Assembly (NCBI RefSeq): GCF_002979865.1 | Contig: NZ_PCPZ01000005.1 | Location: 206,382 to 270,381, forward strand | DNA from: Arthrobacter sp. MYb214 | GTDB lineage: Bacteria > Actinomycetota > Actinomycetes > Actinomycetales > Micrococcaceae | Length of the DNA: 64,000 nucleotides | Reading direction: 5' to 3' | In this document: piece after piece, positions 42,355-52,164 of the stretch | Numbering within the stretch: the first letter of the stretch is position 1 | How the letters are laid out: every line of letters begins with the position of its first letter | Translations under genes and position numbers: made by a program | Notes under the pieces: model-generated | Databases searched by the model: none | The model's input: only the letters and a program-made list of their open reading frames with translations | What the model was told of the DNA's origin: nothing

Positions 42355-43344
42355 ATGAACGACGTTATGAACGCCTATATCTACAACGGTGCCGGTGGGC
42401 CAGAAGTCCTTGAACTGGTCCAACGGCCAATGCCGGTCCCCGCAGCTGGGGAAGTGCTGGTCAAGGTCGAGGCCTTCGGACTGAACCGCGCGGATGTGCA
42501 GCAGCGCAAGGGAGTGTATCCGCCACCTCCCGGAGCCAGCGATATCCCCGGGCTGGAAGTCTCGGGCAGCATCGTGGAGATCGGCGATGGCGTCAGCGGA
42601 TGGAAACCGGGAGCGCGAGTTGCCGCCCTGCTCGCTGCTGGCGGGTATGCGCAGTACGTCAATGTTCCGGCAGAACTGCTCATCGAAATCCCTGAAACGG
42701 TTTCGAGCATCGAAGCCGCCGGGTTGCCGGAAGTCGCCGCCACCGTGGTCTCCAACCTCTTCATCGAAGGCGGACTGGGCCAAGACCAGGCGTTGTTGAT
42801 CCATGGCGGAGCCGGCGGCATCGGCTCCATGGCCATACAGCTCGCCAAAGCCGCTGGCGCCCGCGTCATCGTCACCGCTTCCTCGGCAGAGAAATTGGAC
42901 TACTGCCGTACCCTCGGCGCCGACGAGGGGATCAACTACCGGGAAGAGGACTTTTCTGCACGCGTCAAGGAACTGACCGACGCCAGGGGCGTGGATCTGA
43001 TCCTGGATGTCGTGGGCGCCAAATACCTGGGGGAGAACGTCAAGGCGCTCGCCGTCGGCGGACGGATGGTAGTCATCGGACTGCAAGGCGGAGCCAAGGG
43101 AGAACTGAACTTGGGCCTGCTGATGAGCAAGCGGGCGCGGATCATCGGCACAACTTTGCGTTCCCGCCCGCTGCATGAGAAGGCGGAGATCGTTCGCCAG
43201 ACCATCACCCGCGTGATGCCGCTGCTGGAACAGGGGAAACTGGCACTGAACGTCACCAAGGCCTTTGGATTCCCGGAGCTGGCCGCTGCCCACGAATACT
43301 TCGATTCCGGTGAACATACGGGAAAAGTTGTCATAGAGGTTTAA
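42355..43344 (+). CDS. NAD(P)H:quinone oxidoreductase (zinc-independent MDR family)
   Basis: A 329-residue medium-chain reductase. It has the GroES-like N-terminal half (FGLNRADVQQRKGVYPPPPG, IPGLEVSGSIVEIG) and the Rossmann motif HGGAGGIGSMAIQLAKAAGA near 145-165. Structural-zinc cysteines are lacking, so it belongs to the quinone oxidoreductase/PIG3 (TP53I3-like) branch that reduces quinones with NADPH. ATG 42355 has AGGAATTGAAGG upstream; ATG 42367 is an alternative. Single gene. Confidence 0.9.
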   Translation: MNDVMNAYIYNGAGGPEVLELVQRPMPVPAAGEVLVKVEAFGLNRADVQQRKGVYPPPPGASDIPGLEVSGSIVEIGDGVSGWKPGARVAALLAAGGYAQYVNVPAELLIEIPETVSSIEAAGLPEVAATVVSNLFIEGGLGQDQALLIHGGAGGIGSMAIQLAKAAGARVIVTASSAEKLDYCRTLGADEGINYREEDFSARVKELTDARGVDLILDVVGAKYLGENVKALAVGGRMVVIGLQGGAKGELNLGLLMSKRARIIGTTLRSRPLHEKAEIVRQTITRVMPLLEQGKLALNVTKAFGFPELAAAHEYFDSGEHTGKVVIEV

Positions 43345-43453
43345 AGCAGCGGGAAACCAGTTGTAAGGTGACTCAGTAGTCATTAATGCGTGACTAGCCT
43401 AATAACCGCTGGTCGCGCACATCACTTGCACTGTTCCTAGGAGGTTGCTCGAT

Positions 43454-45688
43454 TTGAGTACCCAAAATACCTTGCCACCAGCGGGTGTCGATCCTGAGGT
43501 TGCCGAACGCGAAGAAAAGCGTTGGACCCCCGCCAAGATCGCCATCTGGGTTGCCATCGCGCTGGTTGGCGGAATCGCATGGTCGATTCTCGCCTTCTCG
43601 CGCGGGGAAACCATCAATGCCATCTGGTTCGTCTTCGCCGCTGTTGCGACCTACCTGATTGCCTACCGCTTCTATTCGAAGTTCATCGAGCGCAAGATCG
43701 CCAAACCCGATGATTTCCGGGCCACCCCGGCCGAATCGGTCAATAACGGCCGTGACTTCGTTCCCACCGATCGCCGCGTGCTCTTCGGCCACCACTTCGC
43801 CGCCATCGCAGGCGCCGGTCCGCTGGTTGGACCGATCCTCGCAGCGCAGATGGGCTATTTGCCTGGCACCATCTGGATTATCGTGGGCGTGGTGCTGGCC
43901 GGAGCGGTCCAGGACTATCTCGTCATGTTCTTCTCCATGCGCCGTGGCGGACGCTCGCTGGGCCAGATGGCCCGCGAAGAGCTGGGCCTGATCGGCGGCA
44001 CCGCTGCCCTGATCGCCACCCTGGCTATCATGATCATCATTACCGCCATCTTGGCGCTGGTGGTCGTCAATGCACTGGGCGAATCCGCGTGGGGTGTCTA
44101 CTCGGTGGGCCTGACCATCCCTATCGCCTTGTTCATGGGCATCTACCTGCGGTTCATCCGCCCGGGCAAGGTCCTGGAAATCTCCATCATCGGCTTCGTG
44201 CTGCTGATGTTCGCGATCATTTCCGGCCGCTGGATTGCCGAGTCTGCGTGGGGTGCCGAGTTCTTCCACCTGGATCGCACCACCATCGCCTGGGCCATCA
44301 TCATCTACGGCATCATCGCCGCGGTGCTCCCGGTATGGCTGCTGCTGGCTCCTCGCGACTATCTGTCGACGTTCATGAAGATCGGCGTCATCGGCCTGCT
44401 GGCCGTGGCGATCATCGTCGTCCGCCCGGAAATCGATGTTCCGGCCTTCTCCGAGTTCGCTGGCCGTGCCGATGGCCCGGTCGTTGCCGGGCACATCTTC
44501 CCATTCCTGTTCGTGACCATTGCCTGCGGTGCGCTGTCGGGCTTCCACGCACTGATCGCCTCGGGCACCACGCCGAAGCTGGTCGAGAAGGAAAAGCAAA
44601 CCCGCTTCCTGGGCTACGGCGGCATGCTCATGGAATCCATGGTGGCCATCATGGCGCTGGTTGCAGCGATTTCCATCGACCGCGGCATCTACTTCGCGAT
44701 GAACTCTTCGGCTGCCGCTACCGGTGGCACGGTGGAAACCGCGGCGGCATTCGTGAACTCGCTGGGTTTGGCCGGCGTTAGCCTGGATCCAAACCAGCTG
44801 ACCGAACTTGCCAATAACGTGGGCGAGAGCTCGGTTGTCTCGCGTACCGGTGGCGCTCCGACCCTGGCTGTGGGCATTGCGCACATCATGCACCAGTGGT
44901 TCGGCGGCACCGCGATGATGGGCTTCTGGTACCACTTCGCGATCATGTTCGAAGCACTGTTCATCCTGACCGCGGTTGACGCCGGTACCCGTGTTGCACG
45001 CTTCATGCTGCAGGACACCATCGGCAACTTCTTCCCGAAGTTCAAGGACACCTCGTGGCGTCCGGGCGTGTGGCTGTGCACGTTGATCATGGTTGCCGGC
45101 TGGGGCTACATCCTGATCCTCGGCGTGACAGATCCACTGGGCGGCATCAACACCTTCTTCCCGCTGTTCGGCATCGCCAATCAGCTGCTGGCTGCGATAG
45201 CGCTGGCCGTGGTGATGACCATCATCGCCAAGCAGAACAACTTCAAGTACCTGTGGGTCGTGGCTCTGCCGCTGGCCTTCACCGTGGTGATCACCTTCGT
45301 CGCGAGCTGGCAGAAGATCTTCTCCGCAGATACCAAGGTGGGCTACTTCGCCAACCACAACGCCTACAAGGAAGCTCTGGCCAATGGCGAGACTTCCCTC
45401 GGCTCGGCGGGCAGCGTCGAAGCCATGGAGGCCGTGGTCCGCAACACCGGTGTCCAGGGCTGGCTGTCCGTGGTCTTCCTGGTACTGACCGCCATCGTGC
45501 TGGTTTCGGCGGTTGTCGCAACCGCCAAGGCCAAGCAGAGCGGTGGTGGCAACAGCACCGAGGATCCTGCCGTGCCATCGAAGATGTACGCACCCGCCGG
45601 CTTGATCTCGTCGCCTGCCGAAAAGGAACTTGAAAAGGCTTGGAAGCAAATCCCTGCCGAAGCCCAAGTCCAGCGAGGAGGCCACTAG
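43454..45688 (+). CDS. cstA: Carbon starvation protein, peptide/pyruvate transporter
   Basis: A 744-residue protein with at least 16 TM helices. The conserved CstA segment FGHHFAAIAGAGPLVGP near 112-128 is seen, as are GAVQDYLVMFFSMRRGG and GGTAMMGFWYHFAIMFEALF. CstA family members import peptides or pyruvate during starvation. TTG 43454 is preferred: AGGAGG lies 9 nt upstream; another TTG at 43445 abuts the ribosome-binding site. The downstream gene is its usual small partner. Confidence 0.93.
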   Translation: MSTQNTLPPAGVDPEVAEREEKRWTPAKIAIWVAIALVGGIAWSILAFSRGETINAIWFVFAAVATYLIAYRFYSKFIERKIAKPDDFRATPAESVNNGRDFVPTDRRVLFGHHFAAIAGAGPLVGPILAAQMGYLPGTIWIIVGVVLAGAVQDYLVMFFSMRRGGRSLGQMAREELGLIGGTAALIATLAIMIIITAILALVVVNALGESAWGVYSVGLTIPIALFMGIYLRFIRPGKVLEISIIGFVLLMFAIISGRWIAESAWGAEFFHLDRTTIAWAIIIYGIIAAVLPVWLLLAPRDYLSTFMKIGVIGLLAVAIIVVRPEIDVPAFSEFAGRADGPVVAGHIFPFLFVTIACGALSGFHALIASGTTPKLVEKEKQTRFLGYGGMLMESMVAIMALVAAISIDRGIYFAMNSSAAATGGTVETAAAFVNSLGLAGVSLDPNQLTELANNVGESSVVSRTGGAPTLAVGIAHIMHQWFGGTAMMGFWYHFAIMFEALFILTAVDAGTRVARFMLQDTIGNFFPKFKDTSWRPGVWLCTLIMVAGWGYILILGVTDPLGGINTFFPLFGIANQLLAAIALAVVMTIIAKQNNFKYLWVVALPLAFTVVITFVASWQKIFSADTKVGYFANHNAYKEALANGETSLGSAGSVEAMEAVVRNTGVQGWLSVVFLVLTAIVLVSAVVATAKAKQSGGGNSTEDPAVPSKMYAPAGLISSPAEKELEKAWKQIPAEAQVQRGGH

Positions 45689-45690
45689 CC

Positions 45691-45882
45691 ATGGCGACGC
45701 TTTTGGAACGCCTGGGGCAAGCCAAGAAGTTTGTCGACGGGGTGCTCGGGGCCGACAAGTACCAGCACTACCTGGAACACCACGAACGCAATCATCCTGG
45801 CGCCAAGCCAATGACCGAGCGCGAATTCTGGAAGGACTACACCGACTGGCAGGAAAAGAATCCTGAAGGGCGTTGCTGCTGA
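45691..45882 (+). CDS. YbdD/YjiX-family small protein
   Basis: A 63-residue protein from ATG 45691, 2 bp after the cstA stop with CGAGGAGG as ribosome-binding site. It has the typical family ending ERNHPGAKPMTEREFWKDYT then a C-terminal GRCC. Genes of this family (DUF466) nearly always follow cstA/btsT, and some evidence ties them to transporter function. Cytoplasmic, no TM helix. Confidence 0.9.
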   Translation: MATLLERLGQAKKFVDGVLGADKYQHYLEHHERNHPGAKPMTEREFWKDYTDWQEKNPEGRCC

Positions 45883-46035
45883 ACGCGACTGGTACCGGCC
45901 GTGAGAACCATTGGCGAAAGCGGATGGGGCTCGCGGCCGGTTTCGTTTTATGTCGACCCCGCTGCCGGGAACACTGCGGTGATCCCGGTAGGCTAGAACC
46001 AGTAATTCATCGGAAACCACCGGCAGAGAAGTGTA

Positions 46036-46485
46036 ATGGCGTTCTTTTCACGACTGCGCGCTGAGCGTGCTGCTGCTCGCGAACTTGGCGAGGGCGTCTG
46101 GCGTCGCGCCCATGACCGTTTCCAGCGGTCATTGGACCGGGTCTTCCAGGTGGTAGAGGGCATCAATGATGACCAGGTTTACAACCAGCTGGTCCGAGAA
46201 GCCAATGAGATGGCTGTGCTGTTGCCGACCGTGCGCCAGCTTTGCTGTGCGGCGCATCGGATCACCCCGAGCAATGACGACACGATCCCGCAGCTGACCT
46301 CTGCGGCGCATCGTTCGCTGACTAAGGCCGCCAACGATTTGGCGACGACCGCACAGGTCGTAGCGATGATGCGCATGCAGGCCGAAGCCGGCAAGCCGAT
46401 CGATATCGAAGCCGTGCGCCATCGTGCCATGCTGGTGAAAGAAGACGTCAGCCGGGCCGTGCAATTGCTCGCTTCCAGCGAATAA
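46036..46485 (+). CDS. Conserved hypothetical helical protein
   Basis: A 149-residue, almost entirely alpha-helical protein with no TM helix (MAFFSRLRAERAAARELGEG, VYNQLVREANEMAVLLPTVR, HRSLTKAANDLATTAQVVAM). It is similar in character to conserved small actinobacterial proteins of unknown role. Start ATG 46036; AGAGAAG is upstream. Separated from cstA-ybdD by 153 bp without features. Confidence 0.75.
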   Translation: MAFFSRLRAERAAARELGEGVWRRAHDRFQRSLDRVFQVVEGINDDQVYNQLVREANEMAVLLPTVRQLCCAAHRITPSNDDTIPQLTSAAHRSLTKAANDLATTAQVVAMMRMQAEAGKPIDIEAVRHRAMLVKEDVSRAVQLLASSE

Positions 46486-46553
46486 TTGGGTTTTCCCGAT
46501 CGCTCGCGTGGTGTTCCACCGCGCAGGGCGCATCAGTGGACTAAATTAGTTGC

Positions 46554-47396
46554 ATGACCCAAACAATTCCTGAACTGAAGTTCCTTGACGGAAACACCAT
46601 CGACCAGCTTGGCTACGGCGTCTGGAAGGTCGCCGACGAGGACGCGGAAGCAGTCGTTGGCCAGGCCATCGACGCCGGCTACCGCCACATCGACACCGCA
46701 CGCATCTATGGCAACGAAGCTGGTGTCGGCCGCGCAGTTGCAGCCAGCACCGTGCCGCGCGAAGACCTCTTCATCACCACCAAGGTCTGGAACTCGGACC
46801 AGGGTTTCGAGAAGACCCTCGCCGCAGCGGATGCCTCGCTGGAACGGCTCGGCCTGGAATACGTCGACCTGTACCTGATCCACTGGCTGCAGCCCAAGCG
46901 CGGCACCTACGTGGACACCTGGAAGGCACTGATCCAGCTGCAGAAGGACGGCAAGGCCAAGTCCATCGGCGTTTGCAACTTCACCAAGGAAGCACTGGAA
47001 GAGCTCTACACCGAAACCGGCGTCCGCCCGGTGATCAACCAGGTCGAAACCCATCCGTACTTCCCGCAGGGCGAGCTGCGCGCCTACGAGGCCGAGCACG
47101 GCATCCTGCACCAGTCCTGGTCCCCGCTGGGCCACGGCGGCGAACTGCTCAGCGACCCAGTGCTGGTGGAGATCGCCAAGAAGCATGAAGCATCGGTGGC
47201 GCAGGTAGTCATCGCGTGGCACCTGGCGGTAGGCAACGTGGTCATCCCGAAGTCGACCACCGAATCGCGCATCGTCGAGAACTTCGAATCGCTGAACGTG
47301 CATCTGGACGAGGAAGATCTGGCTGCCATCGCTACCCTGGACCGCGGAGCGGAAGGCCGTATCTCGGCTGACCCGGCAACCGCCGACTTCGAGTAA
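46554..47396 (+). CDS. Aldo/keto reductase (2,5-diketo-gluconate reductase type)
   Basis: A 280-residue TIM-barrel oxidoreductase. The catalytic tetrad is visible: Asp45-like in GYRHIDTARIYGNE (Asp and Tyr), Lys in FITTKVWN and His in LYLIHWLQP. The C-terminal NADPH motif is VIPKSTTESRIVENF near 233-247. It reduces aldehydes and ketones with NADPH; substrate not assignable. Single gene with a strong terminator. Confidence 0.93.
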   Translation: MTQTIPELKFLDGNTIDQLGYGVWKVADEDAEAVVGQAIDAGYRHIDTARIYGNEAGVGRAVAASTVPREDLFITTKVWNSDQGFEKTLAAADASLERLGLEYVDLYLIHWLQPKRGTYVDTWKALIQLQKDGKAKSIGVCNFTKEALEELYTETGVRPVINQVETHPYFPQGELRAYEAEHGILHQSWSPLGHGGELLSDPVLVEIAKKHEASVAQVVIAWHLAVGNVVIPKSTTESRIVENFESLNVHLDEEDLAAIATLDRGAEGRISADPATADFE

Positions 47397-47412
47397 AAAA
47401 GCTAGGCAGAAC

Positions 47413-47450
47413 AGAAGGCTCCCGGTTTCTTCCGAAACCGGGAGCCTTCT
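47413..47450. terminator. Terminator between aldo/keto reductase and DUF2071 genes
   Basis: AGAAGGCTCCCGGTTTC and GAAACCGGGAGCCTTCT form a perfect 17-bp stem around TTCC, serving both convergent genes. Confidence 0.85.
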
Positions 47451-47475
47451 GCCGCAACTGCCTTGTGCCTGGCCT

Positions 47476-48228
47476 CTAGCAGTCCAGTACGGTTGGTGCA
47501 GCGAACAGCGTATCGACGCCTTCGGCGTACAGAACCGAGTCAGGAGCTCGATCAGCGAGAGTGGCGAAACCGGCGGCACGCAGCAGTCCATCGTCGAATT
47601 CAACGAGTTGTGCAGGTTGCAGCGGCCACGATTCATGGTGGTTCCGGCAGTGCAAGGTGCGCCCAAGATGCCGCTGGTGGAACGCCCACTGTGCCGATAG
47701 CGCGATGGCGGTCTGCGAACCCGGGGTAATTGGATCGGCACTGGCAGAAGCTTCTACCGGACGCACGACGATGCGGGAACGTGCGCTCGGATTTCCGATG
47801 CGCCGTGTTGCATAGCTGATCGTGCCGGCCTTCTTCAGGATCTTCATGGACGACCACTGGTACTTCAACCCGAAGACTGCCCGCGCCATGAGCACAGGTA
47901 GCAGGCGTGATGCTTCAAGGCTCAGGAATACCACTGCGCGGCGTCCTTGATTATCAACGGAATAGAGGCGCACATTGATCTCCGGGAAGTCACCCAACCA
48001 CGGAATCGCAGGACCGGAGAAGAACGCACTGCGCGACATCTGGAAAGCGACGAGGCCCACCCAAGCGCTGCCGGCGACAATATCTGGCCGGCATCCTTCG
48101 GGCATGTACGGCGCCACCTCATCCGGGCTAACCCGCCAATGCAGGAACGCTACTTCGCTCCACCGTTGGCGCATGATCGCGTTGCCGCCTAGCGATGGCG
48201 GTTCAGGGGAGTACTGCAAGGATTGCAT
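47476..48228 (-). CDS. DUF2071 (YqjF-like) protein
   Basis: A 250-residue protein of the YqjF/DUF2071 family, recognised by MRQRWSEVAFLHWRVSPDEV, YMPEGCRPDI and the acetoacetate-decarboxylase-like core (VGLVAFQMS, EINVRLYSVDNQGRRAVVF, FGLKYQWSSM). No catalytic activity is established for this family. Start ATG 48228. Single gene between a terminator and a tRNA. Confidence 0.85.
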   Translation of the reverse strand: MQSLQYSPEPPSLGGNAIMRQRWSEVAFLHWRVSPDEVAPYMPEGCRPDIVAGSAWVGLVAFQMSRSAFFSGPAIPWLGDFPEINVRLYSVDNQGRRAVVFLSLEASRLLPVLMARAVFGLKYQWSSMKILKKAGTISYATRRIGNPSARSRIVVRPVEASASADPITPGSQTAIALSAQWAFHQRHLGRTLHCRNHHESWPLQPAQLVEFDDGLLRAAGFATLADRAPDSVLYAEGVDTLFAAPTVLDC

Positions 48229-48448
48229 CAGTTTGGAATTCCTTGGAAATTGCTGTCGAAGGCTTATACCGCTATTGCCGGTCGCGAACCAGGATCGATG
48301 ATCTGCTGATCGCGGAGTGAAGAATCGTTTGCCGGCTCTGGCCTAATTGAATATCCAAAAGCGCCGTTGGGCAAGATGCGGGATAAGAATGGACTGCGTG
48401 GGAATCGAAGACCCCGGGACCAGTCATGAAAATCCATTGAAAATTGCG

Positions 48449-48489
48449 AAAACCCCGGAATCATGCGGCAAGCGCGATTCCGGGGTTTT
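48449..48489 (-). terminator. Terminator of tRNA-Thr
   Basis: AAAACCCCGGAATC and GATTCCGGGGTTTT pair around a 13-nt loop. The stem sequence CCCCGGAATC recurs at 2076-2085 behind the distal att site. Confidence 0.75.
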
Positions 48490-48499
48490 CTTCACAACG

Positions 48500-48571
48500 A
48501 GCCCCCTGCCGGATTTGAACCGGCGACCTGCTCTTTACGAGGGAGCTGCTCTACCCCTGAGCTAAGGAGGC
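48500..48571 (-). tRNA. tRNA-Thr(CGT)
   Basis: A 72-nt tRNA with acceptor GCCTCCT/AGGGGGC, D-loop AGGGGTA, anticodon loop CTCGTAA on GCTCC/AGAGC (a C-A mismatch closes the loop). CCA is not encoded. Confidence 0.9.
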
Positions 48572-48653
48572 CTGTACCTGCAAACAGGCACCACGTCACT
48601 TTATCCGAGGAATTGTCTGAACGTCAAAACGGCGATGACATCATCAAGCCCAA

Positions 48654-50189
48654 TCAGCACCGGGTGCCGGCTTCGGGGACTTTGCCGTCAATCAGGTACT
48701 TATCCACCGCTTTGGTAATGCATTCATTGGAGCGTCCATATGCGGTGTGGCCATGGCCTTCATAGGTCAGCAGGGTCGCGTTATCCAGCTGCTGCGCCAA
48801 TGCCTCAGACCATGCGTAGGGGGTAGCTGGATCGCCGACGGTGCCAATGACGAGGATCTCATTCGAGCCTTCCGCGTCGAGGACCTCAGGCTTGCCAGTG
48901 GCGTCGTGGTCCCAGGCCTCGCAGGTGATGCCGCCGTAGGCGAGATACTTGCCCAAGGTCGGGGCCGCACGCATCAACTCTGTTGCTTCGGCCTGCATCG
49001 CTTCTGGACTGGCGTCCATTGGACGGTCCAGGCAATTGATGGCGGTGAAAGCATCGGTTGAATTCGATGCATACGTGCCGTCGCCCTCGCGGTCCGCCGA
49101 GAGATCCGCGAAGCCGAGGATCATATCCACATCCGCGTCGTTGACGGCAGCGTTCATCGCATCGGTCAAAATGGGCCAGCTGGAATCGTCATACAGCGGC
49201 AAGATGAAGCCGTTGATGAAGTCGATGATCGGCACTGCACGCCCGTCGCTGGCAGTCATTGGTTCGTTCTCCACCTGCGCAAAGAACTGCTGCAGCTGCA
49301 CCTTGGCCTCTTCAACGGTTCCAGTGAACGGGCACTCACCGCTTTCAAGGCAATTGGCGAGCCACGCGTCGATCTCCTTCTCGAAGCCAACGGCCTGGGC
49401 CAAAGTGAGGTCCGAAGCTGTGCTGGTTGGATCCATGGCGCCATCGAGTACGAAGCGACCCACATTCCGAGGGAACAAATCAGCGTAGGTTGCTCCGAGG
49501 AAGGTTCCATAGGAGAAACCGAGGTAGTCCAGCTGTGCATCACCGAGCACAGCACGGATCACGTCCATGTCCTTCGCTGCCGAAACGGTATCGACGTGGC
49601 CTAGGAGATTGCCGGTATTGGACGCGCAGTCAGCTGCGTAGTCCTCGGTATCCTCGACAATTTCGTCCTGGTCTTCAGGAACCCAAGCCCGCAGGTTTTC
49701 CTGGCGTCCCTCATCGGTCTCGGCACCGCTTTGGCAGGTGACCGGGGAGCTTTCTCCCACGCCTCGCGGATCGAATCCGATGACGTTGTAGGCGCGCTGC
49801 AGGTCAGCGCTGAACATGCCTGGTACCGAGGACGCCACCAGATCCAGGCCGGATCCGCCTGGGCCGCCGGGGTTTACCAGCAGATTGCCTGTCGCTCCGT
49901 CCACTGCGCGGCGGTTCAACGCCAGATCAATGCTCTCGCCTTCGGGATCGGCATAGTCCAGCGGAACCTCTATGGTGGCGCATTCGATGATGCTGCCGCA
50001 TTCTTCCCAATCGAGGTCTTGGCTGTAGAAGGATTCCAATCCTTGCGGCGTACTGGCGTTGGGCGCGGACTGCGACGCATCCGATGCGCCGGACTGCGAA
50101 TCCGCTGTAGTGGAAGAGCAGCCGGCCAGGGTCAAAGCCAGAGCGGTCCCCACTGCGGCCAAGCGCATCATCGGTGAGCGTGCAGGCAC
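48654..50189 (-). CDS. Alpha/beta-hydrolase peptidase lipoprotein (TAP-like)
   Basis: A 511-residue exported hydrolase related to tripeptidyl aminopeptidases of Streptomyces. It has a signal peptide with lipobox LTLAGC near 23, oxyanion region NPGGPGGSGLDL, nucleophile FSYGTFLG (Ser near 225), and the C-terminal TAP-like domain (EILVIGTVGDPATPYAWSEA, GHGHTAYGRSNECI with the catalytic Asp and His). It removes N-terminal tripeptides or serves as an esterase on the outer face. GTG 50189 has AAGGAG 9 nt upstream. Confidence 0.9.
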   Translation of the reverse strand: MPARSPMMRLAAVGTALALTLAGCSSTTADSQSGASDASQSAPNASTPQGLESFYSQDLDWEECGSIIECATIEVPLDYADPEGESIDLALNRRAVDGATGNLLVNPGGPGGSGLDLVASSVPGMFSADLQRAYNVIGFDPRGVGESSPVTCQSGAETDEGRQENLRAWVPEDQDEIVEDTEDYAADCASNTGNLLGHVDTVSAAKDMDVIRAVLGDAQLDYLGFSYGTFLGATYADLFPRNVGRFVLDGAMDPTSTASDLTLAQAVGFEKEIDAWLANCLESGECPFTGTVEEAKVQLQQFFAQVENEPMTASDGRAVPIIDFINGFILPLYDDSSWPILTDAMNAAVNDADVDMILGFADLSADREGDGTYASNSTDAFTAINCLDRPMDASPEAMQAEATELMRAAPTLGKYLAYGGITCEAWDHDATGKPEVLDAEGSNEILVIGTVGDPATPYAWSEALAQQLDNATLLTYEGHGHTAYGRSNECITKAVDKYLIDGKVPEAGTRC

Positions 50190-50212
50190 TTTTAGTGTCT
50201 CCTTGTGATGGG

Positions 50213-51367
50213 TTAACGGCGTCCCGGCTGCGGCAGCAAACGGGTCATGAGTGCTTCCAGGGCCATGAGCTGGTTGACGTTGGCAGCCAAGCGGCTGCGC
50301 GTTTCATTGATGGCATCAAGCTGGGCCAAGGACTTCTCGCTGGACTGTTCCGCTGCGAAACGTTCGAGCTTCTCGCGCAGGTGCTCGTTGATCAGCTCAA
50401 TTCCGGTATTCAGCTGGATGCTCAAAACATCGCGGAAGAATGTGGTCAGGTCTGTCAGGGTACGGTCCAAGGCATCGAAAGCCGCACGCCGAGCGAATCG
50501 CTTGGCATCATCCTCCAGCGCCTTGAACTGTCCACGCAATCCAGCGGGGATGTTCTCCTCTGGACCCAAGCCGTTGGCGTGGCGCAGCTGGGCAATCTTG
50601 TTCTGCAGATCGGTGCCGGTAATGTTCTCGGCACGCTCGCTGGCCAGTTTGGAAATTTCTGCGGCAGCGGCCATCGCCTGCGGCAAGGTGGTGGTGCGCA
50701 ACGGCAGGGTAACGACTTTTTCACGCTGGATGCGTGCTTGCTCGTCACGGGCCAGCAAACGGGCTACGCCAATGTGGGACTGTGAGACACGGGCAGCGAA
50801 CAGCGCCTGTTCCGGTTCCAGCCCGTCACGGCGCACCAGAAGATCCGCAACATCCTGGGTGGACGGCACGGAGAGATTTACCGCGCGGCACCGTGATCGA
50901 ATGGTCACCAGGACATCTGCAGGAGACGGGGCGCTCAGGATCCAGATCATCTTGGCGGGCGGTTCTTCAATGGCCTTGAGCAGCACGTTGGTGCTGCGCT
51001 CGGACATGCGGTCGGCATCTTCGATGATGATGATGCGCCAGCGGCCGGTGCCAGCACTTTCCTGTGCACGGGTAATCAGATGGCGGACGTCAGCGATCTG
51101 GTACTCGAATTTGTCGGTGGATACGAAGGACACATCCGGGTGCTCCGAATTCATGACCATTTTGCAGTTGGCGCACTGCCCGCAGCCGGCCGGGGCCTGG
51201 GTGCACTGCAAAGCTGCCGCGAAAGCCCGCGCCGCGGTGGTACGGCCCGATCCCGGGGGACCGGTCACCAGCCAGGCATGGGTCGGGTTGCCGCGATCAA
51301 CCTCAGCGGTCAACGTGGCAATGACACGTTCCTGCCCGGCAAGTTCTGCGAAGACCGGCCGGGTCAC
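50213..51367 (-). CDS. holB: DNA polymerase III delta prime subunit
   Basis: Part of the clamp loader that opens the sliding clamp. A 384-residue AAA+ protein with GPPGSGRTT as Walker A (Arg in place of Lys, common in this subunit), a zinc-type cluster C-x6-C-x2-C-x2-C (CTQAPAGCGQCANCK), and IIIEDADRMSERSTNVLLKA. Start GTG 51367. It overlaps tmk by 4 bp; the tmk-holB pair is conserved in actinobacteria. Confidence 0.93.
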   Translation of the reverse strand: MTRPVFAELAGQERVIATLTAEVDRGNPTHAWLVTGPPGSGRTTAARAFAAALQCTQAPAGCGQCANCKMVMNSEHPDVSFVSTDKFEYQIADVRHLITRAQESAGTGRWRIIIIEDADRMSERSTNVLLKAIEEPPAKMIWILSAPSPADVLVTIRSRCRAVNLSVPSTQDVADLLVRRDGLEPEQALFAARVSQSHIGVARLLARDEQARIQREKVVTLPLRTTTLPQAMAAAAEISKLASERAENITGTDLQNKIAQLRHANGLGPEENIPAGLRGQFKALEDDAKRFARRAAFDALDRTLTDLTTFFRDVLSIQLNTGIELINEHLREKLERFAAEQSSEKSLAQLDAINETRSRLAANVNQLMALEALMTRLLPQPGRR

Positions 51368-52017
51368 AGCAGGCCTGCCAAATGCTGCGCAACCGACTGG
51401 TGCAGCTGCTCCACGCTGGCGGTGGCATCCAGGACCAGATAGCGCTGCGGATCACGGGCCGCCAAGTCGAGGAAGGCGTTGCGGATGCGTTCATGGAAAT
51501 CATCCGGCTCGGATTCCAAGCGATCCGAATCCTCCACGCCGCCGCTGGCCGCAATGCGCCGGGCACGTCCTTGCGCGGCGGAGATATCAAGAATGATGGT
51601 GGCATCCGGCTTCAGTCCGCCGGTTGCGAAGTCGTTGATCGATGCGACGGCATCAAAGCCGAGGGCACGGCCCATGCCCTGGTAAGCCAGCGAGGAATCA
51701 ACGAATCGGTCGCAGATGATGTGGGTTCCGGCATCCAGCGCGGGGGAGATGACCTGCTGGACATGGGCGGCACGCGCCGCCGAGTAAATCAGGGCCTCGG
51801 TACGGGCATCGATCTCGCCGTGGCCGTGTTCGAGCACCAAGGAACGCAGCTCTTCGCTGATCTGGGTTCCGCCTGGCTCACGGGTAGTGGTGACCTTGGC
51901 GCCACGGGACTCCAGCCACTGCTGGGCCAGGGCGACCTGCGTGGATTTCCCAGCGCCGTCACCGCCTTCAAAAACGATGAACAAGCCACGGGTTGGGGTA
52001 CTCGATTCGATACTCAC
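51364..52017 (-). CDS. tmk: Thymidylate kinase
   Basis: Phosphorylates dTMP to dTDP. A 217-residue kinase with P-loop FEGGDGAGKST near 16-26, TREPGGT, DRFVDSSLAYQG (the DRx motif) and a lid-like GRARRIAASGGVEDSD. Start GTG 52017. First gene of the tmk-holB unit. Confidence 0.95.
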   Translation of the reverse strand: MSIESSTPTRGLFIVFEGGDGAGKSTQVALAQQWLESRGAKVTTTREPGGTQISEELRSLVLEHGHGEIDARTEALIYSAARAAHVQQVISPALDAGTHIICDRFVDSSLAYQGMGRALGFDAVASINDFATGGLKPDATIILDISAAQGRARRIAASGGVEDSDRLESEPDDFHERIRNAFLDLAARDPQRYLVLDATASVEQLHQSVAQHLAGLL

Positions 52018-52164
52018 CCCACTAGCCTATCCAAGGACATTTAAAGATGTGCGTTGCAACGGCAGGATGTGCAACGAAAATGCACCCAGTGTGGTGGATC
52101 AGTCAGATGAAATGTAGTGAAATCCACCGGCTGGCAGCGTCAAAGGAAGCGTAGAGTTTTTTCC

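Noticed and set aside
43394..45811. Long antisense open frame of about 800 codons opposite cstA
   Set aside because: The composition (His, Gln, Asp, Gly rich) is typical of the complement of a membrane protein gene with high GC; cstA is unambiguous.
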